Assembly: GCA_004554665.1 (NCBI GenBank)
Contig: SFKY01000012.1
Coordinates: 1-43,448 of the forward strand
Reading direction: 5' to 3'
Length of the DNA: 43,448 nt
From: Bacteroidales bacterium
Lineage (GTDB): Bacteria; Bacteroidota; Bacteroidia; Bacteroidales; Bacteroidaceae
How positions within the stretch are numbered: the first letter of the stretch is position 1; each line of letters starts with the position of its first letter. Below the pieces are notes generated by a model. That model saw nothing but the letters and a program-made list of their open reading frames with translations, searched no databases and had not been told where the DNA came from. Made by a program: the position numbers and the translations under genes. Positions 7,630-16,501 of the stretch are shown here, in pieces.

Positions 7630-8454
7630 TTAATAAAGTCTCTCCATCACCTCTTCGTCGATGGAGAAGGTATGCTCCTCGGCCGGAAAATCGCGGCGTT
7701 CGCAGTCGGCCTTATAGCGCTTAAAGGCTTCGAGCATGGTATCGTGCAGCGAGGCGTATTTCTTCACAAACTTGGGCGTGAAGCCATCAGTGTAGCCCAG
7801 CATATCCTGGTATACCAACACCTGCCCGTCGCAGTATTTGCCCGCCCCGATGCCTATGGTCAGGGCACTTGTGCGCTCGGTCACCAGTCTGGCGAGCGGC
7901 TCCGGCACACACTCCAGCGTGATGGCAAAGGCACCCGCCTCCGTCACAGCCTGCGCATCGGCGAGCAGCCGTCGTGCGGCCTCCTCGGTCTTGCCCTGCA
8001 CCTTGAATCCGCCGAGCGTGTTAAACGATTGCGGGGTCAATCCGATATGCGCCACCACGGGAATACCTGCTTCCACGATGGCCCTGATGCGGTCGGCGTA
8101 GGCGATACCGCCCTCCAGCTTCACCGCCTGGCAGTTGGTCTCCTTCACGATACGCCCGGCGTTGGCCAGCGCATCGTAGACCGAGGTCTGGTACGACATA
8201 AAGGGCATGTCGATGACCACAAAGGCGTTTTTGGCACCCCGGCATACAGCCTTACCGTGGTGTATCATGTCGTCAACGGTCACGGCGAGCGTGTTGTCGT
8301 AGCCCAACATCACGTTGCCGAGCGAGTCGCCGACCAGAATCATGTCTACCCCTGCCTCGTCGATGGTGCATGCCGTGTGATAATCGTATGCCGTGAGCAT
8401 ACTGATGACACGCTGTCCCTTCTGTTGCAGGAAGTAATTGGCAGTATGTTTCAT
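7630..8454 (-). CDS. panB: 3-methyl-2-oxobutanoate hydroxymethyltransferase
   Basis: Makes ketopantoate from 2-oxoisovalerate and methylene-tetrahydrofolate, the first committed pantothenate step. The 274-residue protein shows MLTAYDYHTACTIDEAGVD, ILVGDSLGNVMLGYDNT, the DMPFMSY metal-site region, VKLEGG and the catalytic glutamate region AITLECVPEPLA. It heads the pan/coa run. A possible -7 box (TAATTTTG, minus strand, 8465-8472) lies just before the ATG and would give an almost leaderless message. No panE (ketopantoate reductase) is in the window. Confidence 0.95.
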   Translation of the reverse strand: MKHTANYFLQQKGQRVISMLTAYDYHTACTIDEAGVDMILVGDSLGNVMLGYDNTLAVTVDDMIHHGKAVCRGAKNAFVVIDMPFMSYQTSVYDALANAGRIVKETNCQAVKLEGGIAYADRIRAIVEAGIPVVAHIGLTPQSFNTLGGFKVQGKTEEAARRLLADAQAVTEAGAFAITLECVPEPLARLVTERTSALTIGIGAGKYCDGQVLVYQDMLGYTDGFTPKFVKKYASLHDTMLEAFKRYKADCERRDFPAEEHTFSIDEEVMERLY

Positions 8455-8549
8455 TTTTTGCGTGCAAAATTACTGCAAAATCCATGAATAGAGAAACTTT
8501 GCCACGAAATGGTTTTTTCCTTTAACTTTTGTTAGTAGTAGCGGTGACG

Positions 8550-8690
8550 ACGACAACCTCTTGTCGTTTCAAATAAGCGAGGTTGTCGTTCCAAGAAATG
8601 GCCTGTCCAAAAGCTAAAGGCCACGTTTACGAGGGCTAAATGCCATGTTTAGCCCATCTAAATGCCGCATTTAGCTTTGCTAAGCGAATC
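8550..8690. repeat. Cluster of hairpins between panB and the helicase gene
   Basis: Three perfect inverted repeats: 11 bp (ACGACAACCTC, 8550-8560 with 8579-8589), 8 bp GGGCTAAA/TTTAGCCC around TGCCATG (8633-8655), and 7 bp CTAAATG/CATTTAG (8658-8674). The second shares GCTAAATGCCATGTTTAGC with the long palindrome at 33711-33761, so it is a dispersed family. It lies just beyond the helicase stop codon on its upstream-gene side. Confidence 0.65.
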
Positions 8691-8696
8691 GGCCTG

Positions 8697-11600
8697 TTAG
8701 GGTTGGGTGCTGTTTCCTGCTCCGTCGCCCTGCCAGTAGCCGCCGTGCCGGGCTATGTCGTCTATCAGTTCGGCAAAGAGGGCATTGTGGCGTAGCGTCT
8801 TCTCCTGCCCCGTGATGATGAGCTGCTTACGGGCGCGGGTGAGGGCCACGTTGAGCTTGCGGTCTATCACCTTGTCGGCCTCGACAAACGAGTTGGCTGT
8901 CAGAAAATCGAGCTGGTACGTGTGGCGGATGGTGAACGAGTAGACAATGACATCGCGCTGCGAGCCCTGGTAGCGCTCCACGGTGTCGATGCTTACCCGC
9001 TCCAGCGCCGCGATGCCCAGACGCTCTACGCGCTTGCGGATCATGGCTATCTGGTTGCGGTACGGCACGATCACCCCCACGGTGCGGTCTGCGTCGAAAG
9101 CCTCTCCATAGTAGACATATACCCTGTGCAGGATGTCGGCCACGATGTCGGCCTCTACGGCATGGGTCTTGTCCGAAGCCGAAGCCGGGATGCCGTCGGC
9201 CGATGAGGGGACAAACAGCATGCGCTTTTGAAGCATGAGCCGGCCCAAGGCATCGGATGGCACCGCGGTGTCGGGATAGATGGCTTCCTCGGCCTGGTGG
9301 GGGAGCGGTACACACTGCAGCTGCTCCCTGCTGTAAAACATGCGGTTGGGGAATCGGGCAATGTCGGGGTGCATGCGCCCCTGACGGCGGAGGATGCCCG
9401 TAAACTGGTGGCGTCGCGCAGCCTGCTCGTGGCGGTAGAGCCGCTCGAAGAGCGAGTCGCGGCAGTCTGTCAGTCCTATGGCCTGCAGCGCAGGTTCTGT
9501 CACGGCCGAGTGGGTGGCCGACTGCTGCACCACGGCAGGCAGCTGCTTGTGGTCACCGATGAGCACAAACTTGCGCACCTGCGTAAGCAGTCCCACGATG
9601 TTGGGTTCCAGGAGCTGGCTGGCCTCGTCGACGAAGGCCACGTCAAACCGTTTGATGCCGAAGAGGTGCCCCTTGCCCATCAGCGTGGCCGTGGTGGCCA
9701 CCACCACCCGGGTGGCGGTGATGAGCCCGCGCACCGTGGCGAGCTGCGGACGGTCGCCCACCCGCTGCTCCAAGAGCCGATGGTGGAACCGGGGGTCGCA
9801 GACATACTTGTTGCCGATGCGCAGATAGTCTATGGCCGCCTCTTCCAGCATGCCGCAAATCTCGTCCACCGCACGGTTGGTGTAAGCCGTGAGCAGCACC
9901 GATGTGCCCGCCTCTGCCAGCGTCTCTTGCACCATGAAGCGCAGCGCCATCGAGGTCTTGCCCGTGCCCGGCGGCCCCACCAGCAGGTAGTAGTCTTGCG
10001 CCTGCTTGGCCTGCAGGACAATCTCGTCGTAGTGGGGATGATAGCTGCGCGTGAGTGTGAGCGATGGGTCGGCCTCTGGAGCGCGCTGCCCCAGCAGCAG
10101 GTCGCGGCAGGACTGGGGAGCCCGCATGAGCGTACACAGGCTACGGATGGCGGCCGTGTGCATGGCATCGCTCCCGGCATGCTCCACCGCGTAGCATCCG
10201 TCGGTCATGATGTCGGCATTCTGCTGTCCGTCGTTCAGATGGATGACCAGCTGTCCCGACCGGATGTCGGCCAGACTGCCGCGGTACAGGATGGCCCGGC
10301 GCACGTCGGGTTCGCCCTCGTAGGCGTAAAGATAGACCATGTCGCCCTGCCTGAAGTTGGGCAGGAAGTCCTCTCCCTGGTCGGGCACGTGCAGGGTAAT
10401 CTGGTTGTAGCCCCCTTGCGGCCGGCTCTTGGCCTTGTCGATGATGCGCAGGCCTACAAACAGGTTGCCCGTCTCCTGCTTCATGGCCATCGGCATGTTC
10501 CACAGGTCGGCCATGCAGGCGGTCTGTCCCTCATGGCTGCCCACCTTGGCAGCCAGATGCTCGCGGTAGACAAAGGTGAGCATGCGCATGAGATAGGCAT
10601 GGGCCACGGCATCGTCCGTATGGAGCGGCCTGAGCGTCTCCTCCAACCGTGGGCGGATGTAGCGCAGATAGAACGGTTGGGCTGCCGGGTTCTCCAAGAG
10701 CACATCGGGATGGAGCGTGTCGGCCACCGGACCGAATCCGTGGCGCGCGATATCGTAGTCTGTGGCCACGATGCGGTTGCGGAGCCGCAGTGCCTCGTGC
10801 AGGAGCGCTCCGTAGCGGTTCATGGCCACCAGTCCGCCGGGTAGCGGATACTTGGAGTAGATGAGATAGATGTCTGAGCGCCCCCGCAGTTGTGGAAAGT
10901 TGCGCTCCAGTACCCCCGCGTAGAGCAGCAGCTGCACATAGTGGTCCTCTTTCTGGAATGAGCCGTGCGCCCCCGGATGCCCAGACTGTATATGGTAGTT
11001 GGTGCCCGACTTTTGTTCGGCCAGCAGTCGCATGTCGGTCGTCATCAGGTCTATACGCCCCTGCAGTCCCAACTGTTCGCAGACAAAGGTGGGCTCCAGT
11101 ATCGCCTTGGAGCGGTCGTAGGCCGTGGGCGCATGGCTGCCGCGCGGCGCCTTGGCATCGAAGAGTGCGCGCACGATGTGTCGCAGATTGTCCGTCTGCC
11201 GCAGCGCTGCCGTCTTAAAATCCTCCTTCCTGTTCAGGTCGGGGCAGGAGCAGTATTCCAAGGCGCGCTCACGGAAACTGGACCAGAGCGTGTCGCGCCA
11301 GTCGTAGTCCTCGCCGTGGTAGATGATGTCGTCCAGCGCGCGTCCCGCAAAGTTACCCAACAGGATGGCCTGAGACAGTGCTGCCCCCTCCATCTTGCCC
11401 ACCGTGTAGGCCAGCGGATGGTGCCCGTAGTCGGTAAAGCAGCGAGCCACCGCGCTGATGTCCACCAGATAGTCGGGTTCCACCACCACCATCCGGGGTA
11501 CTATACGGTCGCCTATGGCACAGTCTATCAGGTTCAGTTGCATGCCCTCGTGCAGCAGCGGCAACAGGTACTCGTGCCCCGTGAGGTCCACCAGCACCCG

Positions 11601-12101
11601 TTGGTTGCCGCCGTCGGTGTCGGCCTCGGCATGGAGCAGCGCCTCCCCCTGCTTTTCGCGCACTATGCAGCGCAGGCATCGGCAGTCTATGTGGGGCGTG
11701 GGCTCCGTGGGTGGATGGTCAGACGGGAGCCTCCGCCGCAGATAGTCAGGCACGTCGCAGCCCGTGACCGCCGCCGTGAGCGTGGCTAGCGCCCTCAGGT
11801 CGTAGCGCCATTGCGCCATCGCGTCAGGCTCCGCATGGTTGGAGCGTCGGCGCATGCGCTGTATGGCCAGCGTGTCTGCCTTGCTGATACCGTGCCGCCG
11901 ACACAGGTAGGCCGTCTGGGAAAACAGGTTGCCAAAGGCCATCTCGGTATCTTTCACCCCCACGTGGCACACCTCTGCCAGCAGGGCATGCAGTTGCTGT
12001 GTCACCGTGTCGGGTGAGGCATCGGCGGTGTCGGCCAAAGCGACCATGCGGCGGTAGCAGGCATCGGCCGTGGCCGCAGAAGAATCGGCGTATCTTTTCA
12101 T
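8697..12101 (-). CDS. Dna2-like nuclease-helicase (RecB-type nuclease plus superfamily 1 helicase)
   Basis: About 1134 residues from MKRYADSSAATAD (12101), chosen because the longer frame adds only intergenic-like codons. An N-terminal Cys cluster (CRCLRC) may bind metal. A PD-(D/E)XK nuclease core lies near residues 350-365 (GRIDLMTTDMRLLAEQKSG: the D and the E-x-K are visible). The C-terminal half is a superfamily 1B helicase: Walker A GPPGTGKTS (~710), VDEASQ (~824), GDHKQLPAVVQ, VERYQGSQRDVI and NVALTRARKQL (~1085). This arrangement resembles Dna2/AddAB-type end-processing enzymes and suggests a role in DNA repair or defence. The gene lies just downstream of the esterase gene and may be cotranscribed with it. 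Confidence 0.8.
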   Translation of the reverse strand: MKRYADSSAATADACYRRMVALADTADASPDTVTQQLHALLAEVCHVGVKDTEMAFGNLFSQTAYLCRRHGISKADTLAIQRMRRRSNHAEPDAMAQWRYDLRALATLTAAVTGCDVPDYLRRRLPSDHPPTEPTPHIDCRCLRCIVREKQGEALLHAEADTDGGNQRVLVDLTGHEYLLPLLHEGMQLNLIDCAIGDRIVPRMVVVEPDYLVDISAVARCFTDYGHHPLAYTVGKMEGAALSQAILLGNFAGRALDDIIYHGEDYDWRDTLWSSFRERALEYCSCPDLNRKEDFKTAALRQTDNLRHIVRALFDAKAPRGSHAPTAYDRSKAILEPTFVCEQLGLQGRIDLMTTDMRLLAEQKSGTNYHIQSGHPGAHGSFQKEDHYVQLLLYAGVLERNFPQLRGRSDIYLIYSKYPLPGGLVAMNRYGALLHEALRLRNRIVATDYDIARHGFGPVADTLHPDVLLENPAAQPFYLRYIRPRLEETLRPLHTDDAVAHAYLMRMLTFVYREHLAAKVGSHEGQTACMADLWNMPMAMKQETGNLFVGLRIIDKAKSRPQGGYNQITLHVPDQGEDFLPNFRQGDMVYLYAYEGEPDVRRAILYRGSLADIRSGQLVIHLNDGQQNADIMTDGCYAVEHAGSDAMHTAAIRSLCTLMRAPQSCRDLLLGQRAPEADPSLTLTRSYHPHYDEIVLQAKQAQDYYLLVGPPGTGKTSMALRFMVQETLAEAGTSVLLTAYTNRAVDEICGMLEEAAIDYLRIGNKYVCDPRFHHRLLEQRVGDRPQLATVRGLITATRVVVATTATLMGKGHLFGIKRFDVAFVDEASQLLEPNIVGLLTQVRKFVLIGDHKQLPAVVQQSATHSAVTEPALQAIGLTDCRDSLFERLYRHEQAARRHQFTGILRRQGRMHPDIARFPNRMFYSREQLQCVPLPHQAEEAIYPDTAVPSDALGRLMLQKRMLFVPSSADGIPASASDKTHAVEADIVADILHRVYVYYGEAFDADRTVGVIVPYRNQIAMIRKRVERLGIAALERVSIDTVERYQGSQRDVIVYSFTIRHTYQLDFLTANSFVEADKVIDRKLNVALTRARKQLIITGQEKTLRHNALFAELIDDIARHGGYWQGDGAGNSTQP

Positions 12102-12146
12102 CACTGGTAAGGGTATGAATAGCGAAACGGAGTGAGGCGAAGCCAA

Positions 12147-13145
12147 TTATGAATTGTTAATTAGTGAAAAGTATTCGATAAGGTCTTCCCACGTCTTGAA
12201 CTTGTCGCTGCCGTAATGGAGGGTGGTGCCCATGAAGTCGGGGCAGGGTTCGGGCGACACCAGGAAGTCGCCATAGAGCAGGTGGGGCTGGTTGGTGTAG
12301 ACCACGTGCCCCCACGACGGGGCAGAGAGGTGCTCGGTTATCCATGCACCCGTGGCGGTGATGGCCTCGGGATGGTTGGAGGGAGCCGGGGAGACCAGAT
12401 AGACGTTGTAGCGCTCGATGAGTAGCTCGTATGCCTTGTGCATGCTCGATGCAGGATGGCCGTATCGGTCGGCCAGCGTGTCGGTGTGCAGGTAGACGAT
12501 GGGGCGCTCGCGCTGCTCCTGGCGGTCGTCTATCCACCGGATGACGGGGATGAGATAGTGCTGGACGACGCGCTCGATGAGCCTGTGCTCGCCGTGGAAG
12601 GGGATGGCCTGCGGATAGTGGCTGCAGAAGAGGTCGAAGGTATGCACGACGGGGTCGCAGTCGCCGAAGAGCCCGAAGACGCGGCGCTGCTCGTCGGGGG
12701 TGACGGCGGCAAAGCAATGGGTGGTGATGTCGGCATACTCCTTGACCAGCGCTTTGGTCACCACCACCTCCATTTCTCCGTCCTTGCGCGGGTTCTGGTA
12801 CACCTGTTTGCCGGTCATGCTGCTCTGCGACGGGCTCTTGCCCATCTCGAAGGCCGGATTGACGAGGATGCGGTCGTAACCATAGAGCATCTCGGCGTAC
12901 ATGCCGCCCATTGAGGTGCCGATGATGAGGTCGGGTTGCTCGCGCTGGGCCATGTCGCGCAGCATCGCCATCGCCTCGGCGGGATGCAGGGGGATGTCTT
13001 CGGCCACGATGGTGGCGTCGGGGAGCATGCGGCGCAGGATGTCGACGGTGCCGCTCTGGGCAGACGACATGAAACCGTGGATGTACATGATCTTCTTGCC
13101 GGCCATCAAGCCGGGATATTGCTTGGGGGAGAGGGGATTATTCAT
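12147..13145 (-). CDS. YqiA-like alpha/beta-hydrolase fused to a degenerate HAD-like domain
   Basis: 332 residues in two parts. Residues ~15-200 resemble the YqiA/UPF0227 esterases: oxyanion region YIHGFMSS, nucleophile elbow GTSMGGMYAE, acid region GDCDPVV and a late histidine in HGEHR. Residues ~215-330 resemble 5'(3')-deoxyribonucleotidases of the HAD superfamily (HKAYELLIERYNVYLVS, then the GDFLVS region and FKTWEDLIEYF). The HAD nucleophile motif, normally DxD, reads HTD here, and the later acidic pair reads SP, so the phosphatase part is probably inactive. The fold calls are by motif only. The substrate is unknown. Confidence 0.7.
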   Translation of the reverse strand: MNNPLSPKQYPGLMAGKKIMYIHGFMSSAQSGTVDILRRMLPDATIVAEDIPLHPAEAMAMLRDMAQREQPDLIIGTSMGGMYAEMLYGYDRILVNPAFEMGKSPSQSSMTGKQVYQNPRKDGEMEVVVTKALVKEYADITTHCFAAVTPDEQRRVFGLFGDCDPVVHTFDLFCSHYPQAIPFHGEHRLIERVVQHYLIPVIRWIDDRQEQRERPIVYLHTDTLADRYGHPASSMHKAYELLIERYNVYLVSPAPSNHPEAITATGAWITEHLSAPSWGHVVYTNQPHLLYGDFLVSPEPCPDFMGTTLHYGSDKFKTWEDLIEYFSLINNS

Positions 13146-13161
13146 TTCTTAACATTATTTG

Positions 13162-13196
13162 TTGCAAAGTTACGCTTATTTTCGCTACTTTTGCAA
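13162..13196. promoter_or_regulatory. Interlocked divergent promoters for the esterase and beta-galactosidase genes
   Basis: Plus strand: TTG (13162-13164), 21 nt, TACTTTTG (13186-13193). Minus strand: TTG (13194-13196), 21 nt, TAACTTTG (13165-13172). The two promoters occupy the same 35 bp, with the -33 of each abutting the -7 of the other. Confidence 0.65.
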
Positions 13197-13236
13197 GAAT
13201 AAAAGAAATATTAATTACTAACATAATACGATTCAC

Positions 13237-16200
13237 ATGAAAAAGACTCTTTTGATGGTGGCCGCAGCCATTGCCATGACTGCTTCGGCTGCCGATGTGG
13301 CTGTCCCCTCCTACACGGAGTGGCAGGACCAGCAAGTGAATGAGGTGAACCGGTTTCCGGTGCATACCACTTTTTTCGCATACGAATCGTTGGACAAGGC
13401 GTTGGCCGGGAACATGAACCGGTCGGCCAACTACCTGTCTCTCGAGGGCGCGTGGAAGTTTAAGTTTGTAGAGAATGCCGACCAGCGGCCTACAGACTTC
13501 TACAAGACCGATCTGGACGATTCGGCCTGGAAGACACTCAATGTGCCTGCCAACTGGGAACTTAACGGATATGGCGACCCGGTGTATGTGAATGTGGGGT
13601 TTGCGTGGCGTGGGCACTTCAAGAACAATCCACCCTATGTGCCCAACGAGCACAACCATGTGGGCTCTTACCGCCGTGTAATCAAGTTGCCTGCCGACTG
13701 GGACGGACGGCAGGTCATCGCCCACTTCGGTTCGGTCACTTCCAATATCTACCTCTATGTGAACGGACAGTTTGTGGGCTATGCGGAAGACTCGAAGGTG
13801 GCTGCCGAGTTTGATATCACTCCCTATGTGAAGCCCGGAGACAACCTCATTGCCTTCCAGAGTTTCCGCTGGTGCGACGGCAGCTACTCGGAGGATCAGG
13901 ACTTCTGGCGGCTCAGCGGCGTGGCACGCGAGTGTTATCTCTATGCCCGTGACCAGAAGGTGCATGTGAACAATATACGCATCACCCCCGACCTGACCAA
14001 TGGCTACAAGGACGGTACGCTGGAGGTGAAGATGGACGTGGAAGGACGCCCGGTGGTGGACCTGCAGCTGCTCAACGCCAATGGCGTGGCGGTGGCCAAG
14101 ACTACGGCCGACTTTCAGAAACACAGCCTCGGCAATATTCGCTTCACGGTGCGCAATGTGAAGAGGTGGACGGCTGAGACTCCCTATCTCTTCACCCTCG
14201 TGGCTACTGTCAAGCAGGGTGACCGTGTGGTGGAGGTGATTCCGCAGAAGGTGGGATTCAGGAAGATAGAAATCAAGAACTCGCAGGTGCTCATCAACGG
14301 CCAGCCTGTACTCTTCAAGGGAGCCAACCGCCACGAGATGGACCCCGACGGGGGCTACAATGTGAGCCGCGAGCGCATGATAGAGGATATCAAGCTGATG
14401 AAGCGGCTCAACATCAATGCCGTGCGCACATGCCACTATCCCAACGACCCGCGCTGGTACGACCTCTGCGACGAGTATGGTCTGTACCTCATCTCGGAGT
14501 CGAACCAGGAGAGCCACGGTTTCGGCTACGACTCGACGGCGGTGAGCTTCACCCCACAGTTTGCCAAGCAGATCATGGAGCGCAACCAGCACAATGTGGG
14601 CTTCTACTTCAATCACCCGAGTGTTATCTTCTGGTCGATGGGCAACGAGACCATCGACGGCCCCAACTTCGAGGCTACCTATCGCTGGATCAAGAGTCAG
14701 GACCCGTCGCGTCCCGTACACTGGGAGCGCGGCTCGTGGAACTTCGACTCCGATCTCTATTGCCCCATGTACGAGGATTACGCGGGGGCCGAGGCTTACT
14801 GTCGCAGCAACAAGCCCAACTGCCAGAAACCCTTCATACAGTGTGAGTATGCCCACGCTATGGGCAACTCGCAGGGCGGTTTCAAGGAGTATTGGGACCT
14901 CATCAGGAAGTATCCCAAATATCAGGGAGGCTTCATCTGGGATTTCGTGGACCAGGCACTGCATGGCAAGGATGCGCAGGGACGCGCCATCTATACCTAT
15001 GCCGGAGACTATAACGACTGGGACAGTGATGATGACAAGAACTTCAATAGCAACGGTTTCATAGGTCCCGACCGCCAGCTCAATCCGCATGCCTACGAGG
15101 TGGGCTACCAGCATCAGAGCGTGTGGGCCAAGGCGGTAGACCTGAAGGCTGGAAAGATAAGCGTGTACAACGAGTACTTCTTCCGCGACATCGCTAACTA
15201 CAAACTGGTGTGGGCACTCGTGGTGGATGGCAAGACCGTGCAGCAAGGGGAGATAGCCGAGCTCGATGTGGCACCGCAGCAGACGGTGGAATATACCTTG
15301 CCTTACAAACTCGAAGGCATTGATGCCAAAGCCGAAGTGCTGCTCAATGTCTACTTCCAGACCAAGAAGGCAGAGCCACTCATTGAGGCCGGACAGACGA
15401 TGGCCTACGCGCAGCTGCCCATCCGCAGCTATCAGTTTGCCGATGTGCCCCGGCGTGCCGACGGATTTGTGGGCAGCGACGTGCCAACAGGCAAGGTGAA
15501 GATGGCAGACAAGAAGGATGCGCCCCTCACGGTGAGCGGCGGCAACTTCACGCTGGCATTCGACCGCGCCACGGGCTATCTCTGCACGTATGTGGTCAAC
15601 GGTACATCGATGCTGGGCAACGGTGGCACGCTGAAACCTAACTTTTGGCGGGCTGTGACCGACAACGATATGGGTGCCGGCCTGCAAAAGCGCTACAAGG
15701 CGTGGCGCAATCCGGCCATCCGCCTGCTCTCCCTGCAGGGCGTGAAGACCAAGACGGGCGCGCAGGTGGTGGCCACTTACGAGATGCCCGACGTGAAGGC
15801 GCGTCTGATGCTCACTTACAGCGTGGCCAAAGATGGACAACTGAAGGTGACGGAGCAGATGACCACCGACCCGACGGCCAAGGTGAGCAACCTCTTCCGC
15901 TTCGGTATGAGACTGGAGTTGCCCTACGACATGGACAAGACCGAATTTTACGGGCATGGCCCCATCGAGAACTATTCCGACAGGTGCACTTCGCAGAATA
16001 TAGGCATCTATAGCCAGACGGCAGATGAGCAGTTCTTCCCCTACATCCGTCCCCAGGAGTCGGGTACCAAGACAGGCATACGCTGGTGGAACCAGACCAA
16101 TGCCTCCGGGGCAGGCTTCCGTATCGTGGCCGATGCTCCCTTCTCTGCTTCGGCACTGCATTACAGCATTGCAGACCTTGACGAGGGCGAGGCCAAGCAG

Positions 16201-16374
16201 CAGCGTCACAGTGAGCAGGTGCCCAAGTCGCAGTTTACCGAACTGTGTGTGGACAAGGTGCAGACAGGTGTGGGCGGTGTAGACTCGTGGTCGCGCAAGG
16301 CCGAGGCCATCAAGCCCTACCGTGTGCCCTATCAGGACTATACGTTCACGTTCTGGCTCATTCCGCTGAAGTAG
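13237..16374 (+). CDS. lacZ: Secreted beta-galactosidase, GH2 LacZ type
   Basis: 1045 residues with a signal peptide (MKKTLLMVAAAIAMTASA), so periplasmic or surface-exposed. Domain order is that of LacZ: sugar-binding jelly roll, immunoglobulin-like domain, TIM barrel, then the beta-galactosidase small chain. The acid/base glutamate is E471 in WSMGNE; the nucleophile is E537 in QCEYAHAMGN. It hydrolyses terminal beta-galactose, probably from host or dietary glycans. GH110 follows 127 nt downstream. It differs from cytoplasmic LacZ in being exported, as usual in Bacteroidota. Confidence 0.93.
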   Translation: MKKTLLMVAAAIAMTASAADVAVPSYTEWQDQQVNEVNRFPVHTTFFAYESLDKALAGNMNRSANYLSLEGAWKFKFVENADQRPTDFYKTDLDDSAWKTLNVPANWELNGYGDPVYVNVGFAWRGHFKNNPPYVPNEHNHVGSYRRVIKLPADWDGRQVIAHFGSVTSNIYLYVNGQFVGYAEDSKVAAEFDITPYVKPGDNLIAFQSFRWCDGSYSEDQDFWRLSGVARECYLYARDQKVHVNNIRITPDLTNGYKDGTLEVKMDVEGRPVVDLQLLNANGVAVAKTTADFQKHSLGNIRFTVRNVKRWTAETPYLFTLVATVKQGDRVVEVIPQKVGFRKIEIKNSQVLINGQPVLFKGANRHEMDPDGGYNVSRERMIEDIKLMKRLNINAVRTCHYPNDPRWYDLCDEYGLYLISESNQESHGFGYDSTAVSFTPQFAKQIMERNQHNVGFYFNHPSVIFWSMGNETIDGPNFEATYRWIKSQDPSRPVHWERGSWNFDSDLYCPMYEDYAGAEAYCRSNKPNCQKPFIQCEYAHAMGNSQGGFKEYWDLIRKYPKYQGGFIWDFVDQALHGKDAQGRAIYTYAGDYNDWDSDDDKNFNSNGFIGPDRQLNPHAYEVGYQHQSVWAKAVDLKAGKISVYNEYFFRDIANYKLVWALVVDGKTVQQGEIAELDVAPQQTVEYTLPYKLEGIDAKAEVLLNVYFQTKKAEPLIEAGQTMAYAQLPIRSYQFADVPRRADGFVGSDVPTGKVKMADKKDAPLTVSGGNFTLAFDRATGYLCTYVVNGTSMLGNGGTLKPNFWRAVTDNDMGAGLQKRYKAWRNPAIRLLSLQGVKTKTGAQVVATYEMPDVKARLMLTYSVAKDGQLKVTEQMTTDPTAKVSNLFRFGMRLELPYDMDKTEFYGHGPIENYSDRCTSQNIGIYSQTADEQFFPYIRPQESGTKTGIRWWNQTNASGAGFRIVADAPFSASALHYSIADLDEGEAKQQRHSEQVPKSQFTELCVDKVQTGVGGVDSWSRKAEAIKPYRVPYQDYTFTFWLIPLK

Positions 16375-16393
16375 ACACTATGTAGCCATCACA

Positions 16394-16435
16394 GCCCTGC
16401 AGTGCCGCCCCGAAGGGCAAAAGGTGCTGCAGGGC
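16394..16435 (+). terminator. Hairpin after the beta-galactosidase gene
   Basis: Perfect 9-bp stem GCCCTGCAG/CTGCAGGGC enclosing a smaller GCCC-CGAA-GGGC hairpin, followed by ATGTTTTT. It lies 20 nt beyond the stop. It may end or reduce transcription into the GH110 gene. Confidence 0.55.
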
Positions 16436-16501
16436 ATGTTTTTAAAAGCATGTATGATGCTACCAATAATATTGAAGAATAAACCTATAACCCGACAAAC
16501 A

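Noticed and set aside
8455..8696. Riboswitch or attenuator controlling the pan/coa run
   Set aside because: The hairpins lie upstream of the best promoter candidate for panB, so they would not be in its leader; they fit a dispersed repeat family better.
9228..10844. Open frame of 538 codons antisense to the nuclease-helicase
   Set aside because: It mirrors helicase codons and has no domain of its own.
13138..16209. Open frame of 1023 codons antisense to the beta-galactosidase gene
   Set aside because: It arises from GC-rich codons of the real gene; composition is His/Val/Leu-rich without domains or signal, while the other strand has clear GH2 motifs.
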